NCBI GenBank assembly: GCA_017523995.1
Contig: JAFWUX010000066.1
Span: 5,372-69,371, forward strand
Length of the DNA stretch: 64,000 bases
Source: Oscillospiraceae bacterium
Lineage (GTDB): Bacteria; Bacillota_A; Clostridia; Oscillospirales; Ruminococcaceae
Reading direction: 5' to 3'
Below are positions 40,919-49,145 of the stretch, in pieces; the first letter of the stretch is position 1, and every line of letters begins with the position of its first letter. The position numbers and the translations under genes are program-made. The notes under the pieces were generated by a model. The model ran no database searches and was not told the origin of the DNA. It was given only the letters and a program-made list of their open reading frames with translations.

Positions 40919-41395
40919 TTGGCAAAACAGCAAAAGACCAATGCGATGCGGATTCTGGAGCAGAAGAAGCTGCCGCACCGCGTCAATTTCTATGAATGCG
41001 ATGAATTCACCGATGCCGTGCAGATTGCGGAGATGCTCGGGCAGGATCCGGAGCAGACCTTCAAAACGCTGATGTGTGTCGGCAAGAGCGGCGAGCATTA
41101 TGCCTTCGTGATGCAGGGCACAGCCGAAATGGATCTGAAAAAGGCGGCAGCGGCAGCAGGGGAGAAGTCCGTGCAATTGCTGCCGGTCAAGGAGATTCTT
41201 GCCGTGACGGGTTATATCCGCGGCGGCTGCACTGCAATCGGCATGAAAAAGGATTATCCGGTGTTCCTCGATGAGACCGCAACGCTCTATGATGAGATCA
41301 TCGTCAGCGGCGGCAGACTCGGCACGCAGATTTTCCTTTCGCCGGATGCGTTCCTCGCTGCAACGAACGGCAAAACCGCCGACCTGCAGGCATAA
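40919..41395 (+). CDS. ybaK: Cys-tRNA(Pro)/Cys-tRNA(Cys) deacylase YbaK/EbsC
   Basis: 158 residues from TTG 40919, placed 9 bp after AGGGGA; the open frame extends upstream through the promoter, so longer starts are unlikely. The YbaK fold is clear: KTNAMRILEQKKLPHRVNFYE, FKTLMCVGKSGEHYAFVMQGTAEMDLKKAAAA, ILAVTGYIRGGCTAIGMKK (with the catalytic Lys position in the TLMC region and the GGCTAIGMKK signature), YDEIIVSGGRLGTQIFLSPDAFL. It clears mischarged Cys-tRNA(Pro), a translation-fidelity function. Confidence 0.93.
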   Translation: MAKQQKTNAMRILEQKKLPHRVNFYECDEFTDAVQIAEMLGQDPEQTFKTLMCVGKSGEHYAFVMQGTAEMDLKKAAAAAGEKSVQLLPVKEILAVTGYIRGGCTAIGMKKDYPVFLDETATLYDEIIVSGGRLGTQIFLSPDAFLAATNGKTADLQA

Positions 41396-41413
41396 TTGCA
41401 GATCAAACTGAAA

Positions 41414-41449
41414 CGCCCTGTTCCGTCTTGAAATGGAACAGGGCGCTTT
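41414..41449. terminator. Bidirectional terminator ybaK / Hsp70-AAA+ operon
   Basis: CGCCCTGTTCC (41414-41424) pairs with GGAACAGGGCG (41435-41445), flanked by short A and T tracts. Confidence 0.8.
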
Positions 41450-41450
41450 G

Positions 41451-41815
41451 TTATGTGTTGACAATCTCGACGCCGAACGGTGCGAGCGAAAGCTTTGCCA
41501 GCTTGAAAAACTGTTTCCCGAACGGAATACCGATAATCGTGATGCAGAGGATGATCCCGATAAAGAAATTGCTGACTGCCATTTCAAGACCGGTCGCGAG
41601 GATCCAGATTGCATTGACGAGACAGGAAACATTGCCGCCGTTATCGACCAGATCCTTGCCGAAAGGTGCAAAGGTCAGCTTTGCGAGCTTAAAGCACTGC
41701 TTTCCGATCGGGATGCCGAGAATCGTGATGCACCAGAGACAGCGAGCAGTCCCCATGCAATCCCGAAAAATAAACCGCCGCAGAGCAGCCAGAGAATATT
41801 GCCGAGTGTTTTCAT
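41451..41815 (-). pseudogene. yccF: YccF-family small membrane protein, frameshifted
   Basis: A YccF/DUF307-type protein of ~121 residues in two frames. From ATG 41815 (six bases after the upstream stop, with GGGAGTGA as ribosome site) one frame reads MKTLGNILWLLCGGLFFGIA and WGLLAVS. The other continues WCITILGIPIGKQCFKLAKLTFAPFGKDL, NAIWILATGLEMAVSNFFIGIILC, ITIIGIPFGKQFFKLAKLSLAPFGVEIV. The join needs one extra base near 41737. The two ITI(L/I)GIP(I/F)GKQ(C/F)FKLAKL repeats are the family hallmark. Both halves look intact, so an assembly error is possible. Last gene of the Hsp70/AAA+ operon. Confidence 0.75.
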
Positions 41816-41821
41816 AGTGCG

Positions 41822-42418
41822 TCACTCCCAATCAACCTGCGTCACCGAACCGTCATTGTTGATGACGAGGCAGTAGTTTGTATAGACCTCGATATTCGCG
41901 CATTTCGGATATTGATTGAAAACCTTGCGGCCGGCTTCCAGACCGCCCGGCAGCGGTACGCCGACCTCAAAGTGGTCGATGATCTCGCCCTCCTGACTGA
42001 TCGCGTGGACATCGCAGCCGTCAATATAGCATTTGGAAAGCACGCCGAGCAGACGGCATTCCTTCAGTTCGCTCAGCGTATCCGCAAGCTCCTCGCGCAG
42101 TGAGCGCATCAGCTCCTCCGCGAGTTCTTCTGCGGTCATTTCGGAGAGTTCATCAACCGAATCCGCATCCATTTTTTCTTTGAGCTTTGCGATGATCGCT
42201 TCATCATTTGCCGAGAGCAGATCGGCAGCCTGAACTGCCTCAATATAGTTCAGGGAACGCGGCATTTTGAGCCGCTTCGGGATATCCTGCTTTTTGCCGA
42301 ATGTAAACTGGAATGCGCGGTTCGGGACACTCTGCTGCTGTTTCTCCTGCTGCTGCTCATACTGATACTGTCTGTTCTGCGCAGCCTGATCGTTTCCCTT
42401 CTGCTGACTCTGATTCAT
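41822..42418 (-). CDS. Hypothetical Q-rich protein of the Hsp70/AAA+ operon
   Basis: 198 residues, not recognised. The N-terminal ~30 residues are Gln/Asn-rich and probably disordered (QYQYEQQQEKQQQSVP). A basic stretch (FTFGKKQDIPKRLKMPRS) and an acidic helical part (DADSVDELSEMTAEELAEELMRSLREELADTL, in part) follow. The C-terminal ~90 residues look like a beta-rich domain (CRLLGVLSKCYIDGCDVHAISQEGEIIDHF, VYTNYCLVINNDGSVTQVDWE) with several Cys. There is no signal or membrane segment. It starts 22 bp after the Sel1-like gene and may be a client or adaptor of that system. No function can be assigned. Confidence 0.7.
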   Translation of the reverse strand: MNQSQQKGNDQAAQNRQYQYEQQQEKQQQSVPNRAFQFTFGKKQDIPKRLKMPRSLNYIEAVQAADLLSANDEAIIAKLKEKMDADSVDELSEMTAEELAEELMRSLREELADTLSELKECRLLGVLSKCYIDGCDVHAISQEGEIIDHFEVGVPLPGGLEAGRKVFNQYPKCANIEVYTNYCLVINNDGSVTQVDWE

Positions 42419-42439
42419 GGTGATTCCCGCCTTTCGTAC

Positions 42440-44161
42440 TCAATAGACCGGTTCTTCCGCCGGTGCTTCTTCTACAGGGACTTCCTCTGCCGGTGCATCT
42501 GCATTCTCAGCCGGAATGAGGAACGCATTTCTGATCAGCGTATATCCGAGATTTGCAAAGCCGTTTCCGCCGTCCACGAGCGAAACCGCGACACGGATTG
42601 CTCTGCGTCCGGTGATATCAACACTGACCGGTGTCGTGACCGGATCGCTGCCGATGATTGTTTCACTGAGCAGATCGGTTGTGTCCAGATCAAACACACG
42701 GACCGCAACATGGGTGCTCTGCATAAAGTTTTCGGGATCCGGCATCGGTGCGGCTTCGAGCTCCAGCATGCTGAATTTGCCGTCCGGAATATAGTCTGCA
42801 TATGCAGTATCGCTGCCGTTTCCTGCACGGAACACCATCGGCTTTGCCCAGAGCTGATCGCCGACTGTGTAATCATGCGCCTCTGCGGGCGGCGTGATCA
42901 GAGCAGATTCGCCGAGATAATCCGCCGGAACCTGACTCAGTGCGACTTTCTGCGTGCCGTAGGGGATTTCGGCTACGGATTCTGCAAGCACATCTTCTGC
43001 TGCGCTTTCCTGCAAAATGTCCTTGGCTTTCTGGACATATTCTATCATGCCGGGAACGAGCTGAAGCACCAGACCGAGTGCGATGATGATGAGAATCCAG
43101 CAGCCGCAGCTCATGCGCTTTTTCGGGCGGTACTGCTTATAATTGCGCTGCTGCGCCTGTGCAGCGGCAGTCTGTGCATCCACGGCGCCCTGAATCTTAT
43201 AGGGCTTGTTCTTGCGGATTGCCTCTTTGCGGTCGAGCCACTGCTTTGCCTTGTAGGAATCGCCGATGTTCTCGGAGATAATCTGACAGAAATCCTGCGC
43301 CTTTTTGACATGCTCGCTTTTGATGCAGGAGCGCATCGCTGTGAGTTTCGGATCAATGGATTTGTCTGCGCGGAGCTCTACGATACTGACATAGGTTTCC
43401 AGCGGTGCAATATTATCCGGTCCGCCCGCACGTTCGAGCAGATCAAGCGCCTCCAGATAGCACTGCTTTGCGGCTTTTCCGGTGTGATCGCCCTTGCCGT
43501 TGCCGTCGCGCAGGAGCATATTGGCACGGTATTCCATTGCGATATGGTTGCCGTTTTCGACTGCCTTTTTCGACCAGAAATCGAAGCCTTCCCAGTCCGC
43601 AGGCATGCCCAGACCGTCATGATACATCATGCTCAGGAAGTGCTGTGCGTTCTGCTCATTCTGCTCGGCGAGCGGCGAAAACGCCTGAAATGCGGCTGCG
43701 TAATCATGCCGCTGGAATGCAGCGGTTGCGGTCGCCAGATTTGAAATCTGCTGATTGTGCTCCGCTTCAGCAGCAGCGTTCTGCGCCGCGGTCTGGCTGT
43801 CCTGACGCGCCTGTTCCTCGGCGGCAGCACGCTCCTCCTCCATCTGGCGTAGGGATTCGATTTTCTCCTCCAGCATATCCGGCTGCGGTTCCGGTTCTGC
43901 AGGGGCAGGGGATTCCGCAGGCTCCGGTCTGCCGTCATCGAAAATCAGCGCAGTGCCTGCACTCTGGATCTCCTCTTTTGTCATCATGATCTCGGTGTCA
44001 ATCTCCGAGAGAATCTGCTCGAGCTCAGTCTGACGGGTGGGATCGGCAGTGCCCTGCAAACGCTCCAGATATTCATACTGTTTCGCCTCCAGTGCGGAGA
44101 CAATCTCTTTCAGTCCGAGGTTTTCGTCAATTTCCAATCTTTTCAAGAGGTCGCGGTTCAT
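42440..44161 (-). CDS. Single-pass membrane protein: coiled coil, Sel1/TPR repeats, NPCBM-like outer domain
   Basis: 573 residues from ATG 44161 (AAAGGATAACCTAC upstream); its 5' end is 28 bp after the AAA+ stop. Cytoplasmic part: helical start (1-70), Pro/Glu-rich linker, coiled coil (~95-140, MLEEKIESLRQMEEERAAAEEQ), then Sel1/TPR-like repeats (~145-330; AQHFLSMMYHDGLGMPADWEGFDFWSKKAVENGN is a typical Sel1 unit). A Cys-containing transmembrane helix lies at ~351-370 (CGCWILIIIALGLVLQLV). Outside, residues ~400-550 resemble an NPCBM/NEW2 carbohydrate-binding jelly roll (GDQLWAKPMVF, VAVRVFDLDTTDLL, VSVDITGRRAIRVAVSL). The tail is Pro/Glu/Ala-rich. It could couple the cytoplasmic Hsp70/AAA+ pair to the envelope. 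Domain calls are by eye. Confidence 0.75.
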   Translation of the reverse strand: MNRDLLKRLEIDENLGLKEIVSALEAKQYEYLERLQGTADPTRQTELEQILSEIDTEIMMTKEEIQSAGTALIFDDGRPEPAESPAPAEPEPQPDMLEEKIESLRQMEEERAAAEEQARQDSQTAAQNAAAEAEHNQQISNLATATAAFQRHDYAAAFQAFSPLAEQNEQNAQHFLSMMYHDGLGMPADWEGFDFWSKKAVENGNHIAMEYRANMLLRDGNGKGDHTGKAAKQCYLEALDLLERAGGPDNIAPLETYVSIVELRADKSIDPKLTAMRSCIKSEHVKKAQDFCQIISENIGDSYKAKQWLDRKEAIRKNKPYKIQGAVDAQTAAAQAQQRNYKQYRPKKRMSCGCWILIIIALGLVLQLVPGMIEYVQKAKDILQESAAEDVLAESVAEIPYGTQKVALSQVPADYLGESALITPPAEAHDYTVGDQLWAKPMVFRAGNGSDTAYADYIPDGKFSMLELEAAPMPDPENFMQSTHVAVRVFDLDTTDLLSETIIGSDPVTTPVSVDITGRRAIRVAVSLVDGGNGFANLGYTLIRNAFLIPAENADAPAEEVPVEEAPAEEPVY

Positions 44162-44189
44162 GTAGGTTATCCTTTCTTGCTGTTGAGAA

Positions 44190-47100
44190 TCAGGCGAGCA
44201 TCGCCTGAACATCCTCTGTTTTGACGGTCAGCAGCATTGCATTGCGCTGCTCCGGTGTCATGCTCATATCGGAGAGCATCGGTGCGATGCGGAGATTCCG
44301 CAGGGTGAGCATCTGCTCGACCAGATTGCGGATGCCGCGCGCGTTGCCGAAATCCGATGCCTGTGAGCGCTGTGCAATCAGCTCCCTGAGCAGCGGATCG
44401 CAGCCATCTTCGATGACCATGCCCTTGCTCCTGACCATGCCGTGCAGGATCGAGAGCATTTCATCGGGCGTGTAATCCTCGAAAATGATTTCATTCGGGA
44501 AACGGCTGCTGAGTCCCTGATTGACCTGCAGAAACTGATCCATTTCCTTTGAGTAGCCGGCGATGATCACGCAGAGATTATTGCGGTAGTTTTCGATATC
44601 CGCTACAAGCTCCGTGATTGCCTCCTTGCCGAAGTCATTGTCGCCGCCCTGCATCAGCGCATAAGCCTCATCAATAAACAGGATGCCGCCGAGTGCTTCT
44701 TCGATCTTCGCTTTGGTCTTGGCGGTTGTCTGCCCGACATATCCGGCGACAAGGCTGCTGCGGTCGCATTCGACCATCTGTCCGGTTGAGAGCACGCCGA
44801 GCTCGCGGTAAATATTGCCGATGATGCGCGCGACTGTTGTTTTACCGGTACCGGCATTGCCCTTGAAAACCATATGGAGCGTGCCGAAACCCTGCGCTGC
44901 CATGCCCGCCGCCTTCATTGCCTGATTGACCTGTACCGTCGCGACAATGCGGTTGACCTGCTGCTTGACGGATGCAAGTCCGGTCAGGGCGTTGAGATCA
45001 TTGAGATAATCCTGAACGGTTTTGTGATCCTGCTGATCCGATGCGCCGGAGAGCCGCGTGATATCCTCTTTTTTGATGATCAGGAAATCATTGGAACTCA
45101 GCGTGCCGTTCTGTTCAGCAACCTCTGCAATACGTGCTTCCTGTGCGCGCCGGACTTCCTCAAAGACATTGCGCACACCGCGCGCGTTGCCGAAGTCCTT
45201 TTTCTTTGCGCGGTTTTCAATCAGCGTGCGGATGGCTCCATCCGTGCCGATGTCGAGCAGCATCTGGTTCTGTTTCGCGATATCCTTGAAAATCTGCACC
45301 ATCTCATCGAGTGTGTAATCCTCGAAGTTGATGACCGTCGGGATACGGCTGCGCAGACCCTGGTTTTTGTCGAGAAATGTGTCCATCTCCGGACCGTATC
45401 CGGCAAGAATGACCATGAAGCTGTCGCGGTGATCCTCGATCTCCTTGAGCAGTGTCTCGATTGCCTCCTTGCCGTAGGTATCGTTATCGTCGCGGCAGAG
45501 CGAATAGGCTTCGTCAATGAACAGAATGCCGCCCATTGCCTCTTTGACCTTTTCGCTGACCTGTTTATCCGTTGCGCCGTAGATGTTGGAGATCAGATCC
45601 TTGCGGCTGCATTCGATGAGCTGCCCCTTCGGCAGGACGCCGAGCCGTTTGTATATCTTGCCCAGGATGCGTGCGACCGTTGTTTTACCCGTACCGGCGT
45701 TGCCGGTAAAGAGCATATGCAGCGTGCCGTGTCCGCTTTCCTGCAGACCGATCTCCGCTTTCATGCGCTGCAGTCTTTCGTGCCGGACAATGCCGCGCAC
45801 CTGCTCCTTGACCGAATTCAGACCGGTCATGCGTTCCAGCTGATTGAGCAGCTCCTCGACCGTTTCGGCATCGCCGCCGCTTTCGACATCGGCAGCGGTG
45901 ATGATATAGTATTCCTTATCGGATTTGCGTCGCTTGTCCCGCAGACGGTTCGCCACATTGCGGATGCAGCTTTTGAGCATCCCGTCAATATCGCGCGCAT
46001 AAGCAAAATCCGGCTGTGCGGCAGCGTTTTCGAGCTTCTTCCGGAATTCCGGCTTTGCATCCTCCTCAATGACAAAGCTGCTGTTTGCGGCGATGGCATC
46101 GGTGATCTGCATCAGCTCGTCGATTGAATAAGCACCGAGAATGACCGGCTCGAGCATGAACAGCTCGGCAAAGCGGCGCTTTTTTCGCAGCAGCTCCTGC
46201 GATTCCTGCTCCCGTCCGGTGATAATCAGCATGACGGCGCCGTTTGCAGCGATAAAGGCTTTTGTCAGCTGATCGAGAATTTTCAGTCCGACAGAATATG
46301 CATTGGCATCATCAAACTCGTGGATATTTTCGATGAGGATGCACTTGTTTTCCGCGCCCTGAAACAGATTCTGGATATTCTCGTGCAGCTCGTCATCGCT
46401 GTCGCAGAGCAGCGAATCATAATCTGTGATGACCGGAACCGGATCGTCGATGAGCCCCATGCTGTGCAGCGCACGGCAGGCAGCGAAAGCGGCAGTTGTC
46501 TTGCCGCAGCCGTCCGGACCGTAGATCCGGATATTCTTCTGGAGATTGAGTCCCGCCTTTGCCTTGCGCTTTTCAAGCTGCAGCAGGCTGACAATATCAT
46601 TGAGCGGCTGCTTGAGCGACTCCATGCCGATGACGCCCTTCATGCTCTTTTCGACGAGCGGCGCGATTTTGAGCTTTTGCTCTTTCTCCTTTTTCGGCGG
46701 CTCTGCAGGCTTTTCGGGAGCGGGCGGCGCAGTGTTTTCTGCTGCCGATGCCGTCATGCGCGGAGCAGGCGCCGGTGCCGGTTTCGGTTCACCGATTGTG
46801 ATATCCTCCGGCAGCGGCTGCAGCAGATCAAATGTCAGATGCTTGAATACCTCATCTTCGAGCCACGGGTTCTGCCGGATATAATCATAGCCGCTGCCTT
46901 CTTTGATTGCAGACAGCAGATTGGATGCATAGGTATCTGCGGCGGTATCCGGAAACAGACGGGAGATTTTTTTGCAGAGTCTGCCTGCCTCCTTTTCGCG
47001 GCCGGCTTCCAGATAGAGCGCCGCGAGCCGGAGCATATAGCTTTCCTCATACTGGATATCCAGAAAGCGCTCCAGCGCTGCAATCTGCACATCAGAGGAT

Positions 47101-47432
47101 GCACCCGTGCGGAATGCAAGCTCAAACTGTGCGGCGTTGTAGTAGTATCCGTCGGGATCAGCCTGCGGGAGCGCAAGGTATTCCTGCAGTTTCGCATACT
47201 GTCTGCTGACAAGGCAGACGCCTGCGATCATGCCGAAGCTTTCATCGCTCGGGTCCAGCAGAAAGCTCTGCACATACCACGGAATGCTCTGTGTAAATGC
47301 CTGCTTTTTTTCATATGCCTTGCCGATAGCGTGGGCTTCGCGGGCAGAGCTGCACTGCTCCGGCGGGAGCGCCGCGCTTTCGCGGATAATCGCGTCATAA
47401 TCCCGTGCTTCTTTCGCAGAGAGGATATCCAT
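44190..47432 (-). CDS. Triple-AAA+ protein of the CbxX/SpoVK/EccA type
   Basis: 1080 residues from ATG 47432, preferred over ATG 47438 because AGGAG spacing is better. Residues 1-180 form a TPR-like helical domain, as in EccA. A Pro/Ala/Lys-rich linker (~220-260) follows. AAA module 1 (~268-480) has Walker A GPDGCGKTT, but Walker B is degenerate (ILIENIHEF). Modules 2 (~535-775) and 3 (~815-1075) are full CbxX/SpoVK units, each with GNAGTGKTT, ILFIDEAY, an arginine-finger region (GLRSRIP, GLSSRFP) and FGNARGVRN / FGNARGIRN. Module 3 keeps the pore-loop-like YVGQT, while module 2 has IYGAT. A hexameric remodelling ATPase is expected, acting with the short Hsp70 encoded 20 bp upstream. Confidence 0.82.
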   Translation of the reverse strand: MDILSAKEARDYDAIIRESAALPPEQCSSAREAHAIGKAYEKKQAFTQSIPWYVQSFLLDPSDESFGMIAGVCLVSRQYAKLQEYLALPQADPDGYYYNAAQFELAFRTGASSDVQIAALERFLDIQYEESYMLRLAALYLEAGREKEAGRLCKKISRLFPDTAADTYASNLLSAIKEGSGYDYIRQNPWLEDEVFKHLTFDLLQPLPEDITIGEPKPAPAPAPRMTASAAENTAPPAPEKPAEPPKKEKEQKLKIAPLVEKSMKGVIGMESLKQPLNDIVSLLQLEKRKAKAGLNLQKNIRIYGPDGCGKTTAAFAACRALHSMGLIDDPVPVITDYDSLLCDSDDELHENIQNLFQGAENKCILIENIHEFDDANAYSVGLKILDQLTKAFIAANGAVMLIITGREQESQELLRKKRRFAELFMLEPVILGAYSIDELMQITDAIAANSSFVIEEDAKPEFRKKLENAAAQPDFAYARDIDGMLKSCIRNVANRLRDKRRKSDKEYYIITAADVESGGDAETVEELLNQLERMTGLNSVKEQVRGIVRHERLQRMKAEIGLQESGHGTLHMLFTGNAGTGKTTVARILGKIYKRLGVLPKGQLIECSRKDLISNIYGATDKQVSEKVKEAMGGILFIDEAYSLCRDDNDTYGKEAIETLLKEIEDHRDSFMVILAGYGPEMDTFLDKNQGLRSRIPTVINFEDYTLDEMVQIFKDIAKQNQMLLDIGTDGAIRTLIENRAKKKDFGNARGVRNVFEEVRRAQEARIAEVAEQNGTLSSNDFLIIKKEDITRLSGASDQQDHKTVQDYLNDLNALTGLASVKQQVNRIVATVQVNQAMKAAGMAAQGFGTLHMVFKGNAGTGKTTVARIIGNIYRELGVLSTGQMVECDRSSLVAGYVGQTTAKTKAKIEEALGGILFIDEAYALMQGGDNDFGKEAITELVADIENYRNNLCVIIAGYSKEMDQFLQVNQGLSSRFPNEIIFEDYTPDEMLSILHGMVRSKGMVIEDGCDPLLRELIAQRSQASDFGNARGIRNLVEQMLTLRNLRIAPMLSDMSMTPEQRNAMLLTVKTEDVQAMLA

Positions 47433-47451
47433 TTGCATTCACTCCTATTGT

Positions 47452-48957
47452 TCAGCAGACGTCATAATCTGCGATCAGACCTGTGAGCTTTTCGATCTCC
47501 TGATCGGAGAGGTTGGAGATACGGTTGAATTTGAATTCCGTTTCATAGCTGACTGCCGGAATGCGCAGCCAGAGATGCACCAGCTGCGAAGTATCCAGCC
47601 GCAGCTCGATTTCAACGCGCGTGCCCTTCGGCAGATTCGGCGGCAGGAGAATCTCCGCTTCAGAGATGATGCGGACATCGCAGAGCTCCTTGAATTCGCC
47701 CTCTGTGACCGAAAGCTCGATTTTCTCCTGATTCTCGGATGCTGTCCGGAACGGCAGGCAGGTTGCGGCAGGCAGCGTGGTATTCCGCTTGATGAGAATG
47801 CGGTTATATTTTTTCAGTGTCAGCTCGTCCAGCGCAGAAACGCCGATCGAATGCGAGCAGACATCGGAAATGGTCTTTGTATCACTGGTTTCCGCCTCAA
47901 GCTGCTTGCCGAACAGCGCTGCGCCCATTGCGACAACCTCATCCGGGTTGACCTCGTGTGAGGGCGCGATGCCGAGCAGTTTGGTCAGCTGCTCCTCGAT
48001 GTAGGGGATGCGGCTTGAACCGCCGACCAGAATCACCTTGTCGATCTGCTGCGCGGTGATGCCTGCATCTGCAATTGCACTCTTGACGCAGTATTCGGTG
48101 CGCTTATAGAGCTTTGCAACGATCTTTTCAAAATCCGCGCGCGTGAGCGTGTAGCTCTCCTTGAATTCGCCGGTGCGGATCGGGATGACGGCTTTCTCCT
48201 GTCTGCAAAGGCTGATCTTCGCCTTTTCGGCGCGGTTGAACAGCTCCTGATAGACGTCGAGATATTCCTCATCCTCGAGATCGACATCATATTCATCCTC
48301 GATGTGATCGTGAATCTGTGCAACAATCTCCTCATCGAAGAATCTGCCGCCGACATTCTTGATGCCCTTGGTGCTCTTGACATTGACCTCTCTGCCGTCC
48401 ACGCGGATCAGCGTGACGTCGAATGTGCCGCCGCCGAGATCATAGATCAGGATATTGGCATGCTCCAGCTTGCTCTTGACGGCATAGTAGAGCGCTGCTG
48501 CAGTCGGTTCATTGATTGTCCGGACAAGCTCAAGGCCTGCAATGCGCGCCGCATTTTCGGTCGCGGTACGTTCTGCATCGGTGAAATATGCAGGAATCGT
48601 AATGACAACACGGTTCAGCGGTGTCTCAGTCCCGAGAAACTGGTTTGCATCGGTTACCATTTTGCGCAGGATCAGTCCCGAGATGACCTCCGGTGAATAG
48701 CTCTGCCCGAACGAGGTTGTGAACCGATAATCCTTTTCGCCCATGTGGTTTTTGATTGCAGAGACCACATCCTTCGGACAGCAGATGCTGTTCTCCTTTG
48801 CGGTCTGCCCGACGATCATCGAGCTTTCGTTTTCAAAATATACAACAGACGGTGTTGTCCGCTGACCTTCCATATTCGTGATGATCTGCGGCTCGCCGTT
48901 TTCATCAATATAGGAACAGACGGAGTATGTTGTTCCGAGATCAATACCCAAGATCAT
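47452..48957 (-). CDS. Short Hsp70 (DnaK-like) chaperone
   Basis: 501 residues from ATG 48957 (CAGGTGAAAGAA before it). The ATPase domain is complete: ILGIDLGTTYSVCSY, VVITIPAYFTDAERTAT, GLELVRTINEPTAAALYYAV, ILIYDLGGGTFDVTLI, ILVGGSSRIPYIEEQL. The substrate-binding beta domain is present (VCSHSIGVSALDE, ILIKRNTTLPA) but divergent. The C-terminal helical lid of DnaK (~100 residues) is missing; the protein ends at GLIADYDVC. There is no GrpE or DnaJ nearby. It is not the housekeeping DnaK but a specialised Hsp70 heading an operon with an AAA+ ATPase and a repeat-bearing membrane protein. Confidence 0.87.
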   Translation of the reverse strand: MILGIDLGTTYSVCSYIDENGEPQIITNMEGQRTTPSVVYFENESSMIVGQTAKENSICCPKDVVSAIKNHMGEKDYRFTTSFGQSYSPEVISGLILRKMVTDANQFLGTETPLNRVVITIPAYFTDAERTATENAARIAGLELVRTINEPTAAALYYAVKSKLEHANILIYDLGGGTFDVTLIRVDGREVNVKSTKGIKNVGGRFFDEEIVAQIHDHIEDEYDVDLEDEEYLDVYQELFNRAEKAKISLCRQEKAVIPIRTGEFKESYTLTRADFEKIVAKLYKRTEYCVKSAIADAGITAQQIDKVILVGGSSRIPYIEEQLTKLLGIAPSHEVNPDEVVAMGAALFGKQLEAETSDTKTISDVCSHSIGVSALDELTLKKYNRILIKRNTTLPAATCLPFRTASENQEKIELSVTEGEFKELCDVRIISEAEILLPPNLPKGTRVEIELRLDTSQLVHLWLRIPAVSYETEFKFNRISNLSDQEIEKLTGLIADYDVC

Positions 48958-48988
48958 TTCTTTCACCTGCTTTATGTATTCTGACTTC

Positions 48989-49004
48989 GCGCAGGGCTCT
49001 GCGC
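48989..49004 (-). other. Small hairpin in the Hsp70 operon leader
   Basis: GCGCAG and CTGCGC pair around GGCT, between the start site and the ribosome site. It is too small to name; it could stabilise the mRNA or be an operator. Confidence 0.3.
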
Positions 49005-49014
49005 ATACTTTATT

Positions 49015-49043
49015 ATTATACCATATTTGCGTGAAAAGTGCAA
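49015..49043 (-). promoter_or_regulatory. Promoter of the Hsp70/AAA+ operon
   Basis: On the minus strand TTGCAC (49043-49038), 17-bp spacer, TATAAT (49020-49015). This is a vegetative sigma-A type promoter; I see no CIRCE heat-shock element near it. Confidence 0.75.
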
Positions 49044-49096
49044 TGGGCGAAATATATTAAATTATCTGTTTTATCCGGCGGATCAATATGCAAACA

Positions 49097-49141
49097 GAAA
49101 ACCGCCTCAATCGGGAAAAGTTGCCGATTGAAGCGGTTTCC
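49097..49141 (-). terminator. Terminator of the ECF sigma operon
   Basis: GAAACCGCTTCAATCGG pairs with CCGATTGAGGCGGTTTTC on the minus strand, just past the stop codon of the DUF4179-like gene. Confidence 0.8.
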
Positions 49142-49145
49142 GCAG

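Noticed and set aside
44874..47486. Two long plus-strand frames (417 and 388 codons)
   Set aside because: They are antisense to the triple-AAA+ gene, whose motifs are unmistakable.
48989..49004. Riboswitch in the Hsp70 operon leader
   Set aside because: Only one 6-bp hairpin is visible; too little structure for a riboswitch.
49015..49100. Heat-shock (CIRCE) control of the Hsp70 operon
   Set aside because: No TTAGCACTC/GAGTGCTAA inverted repeat is present near the promoter.
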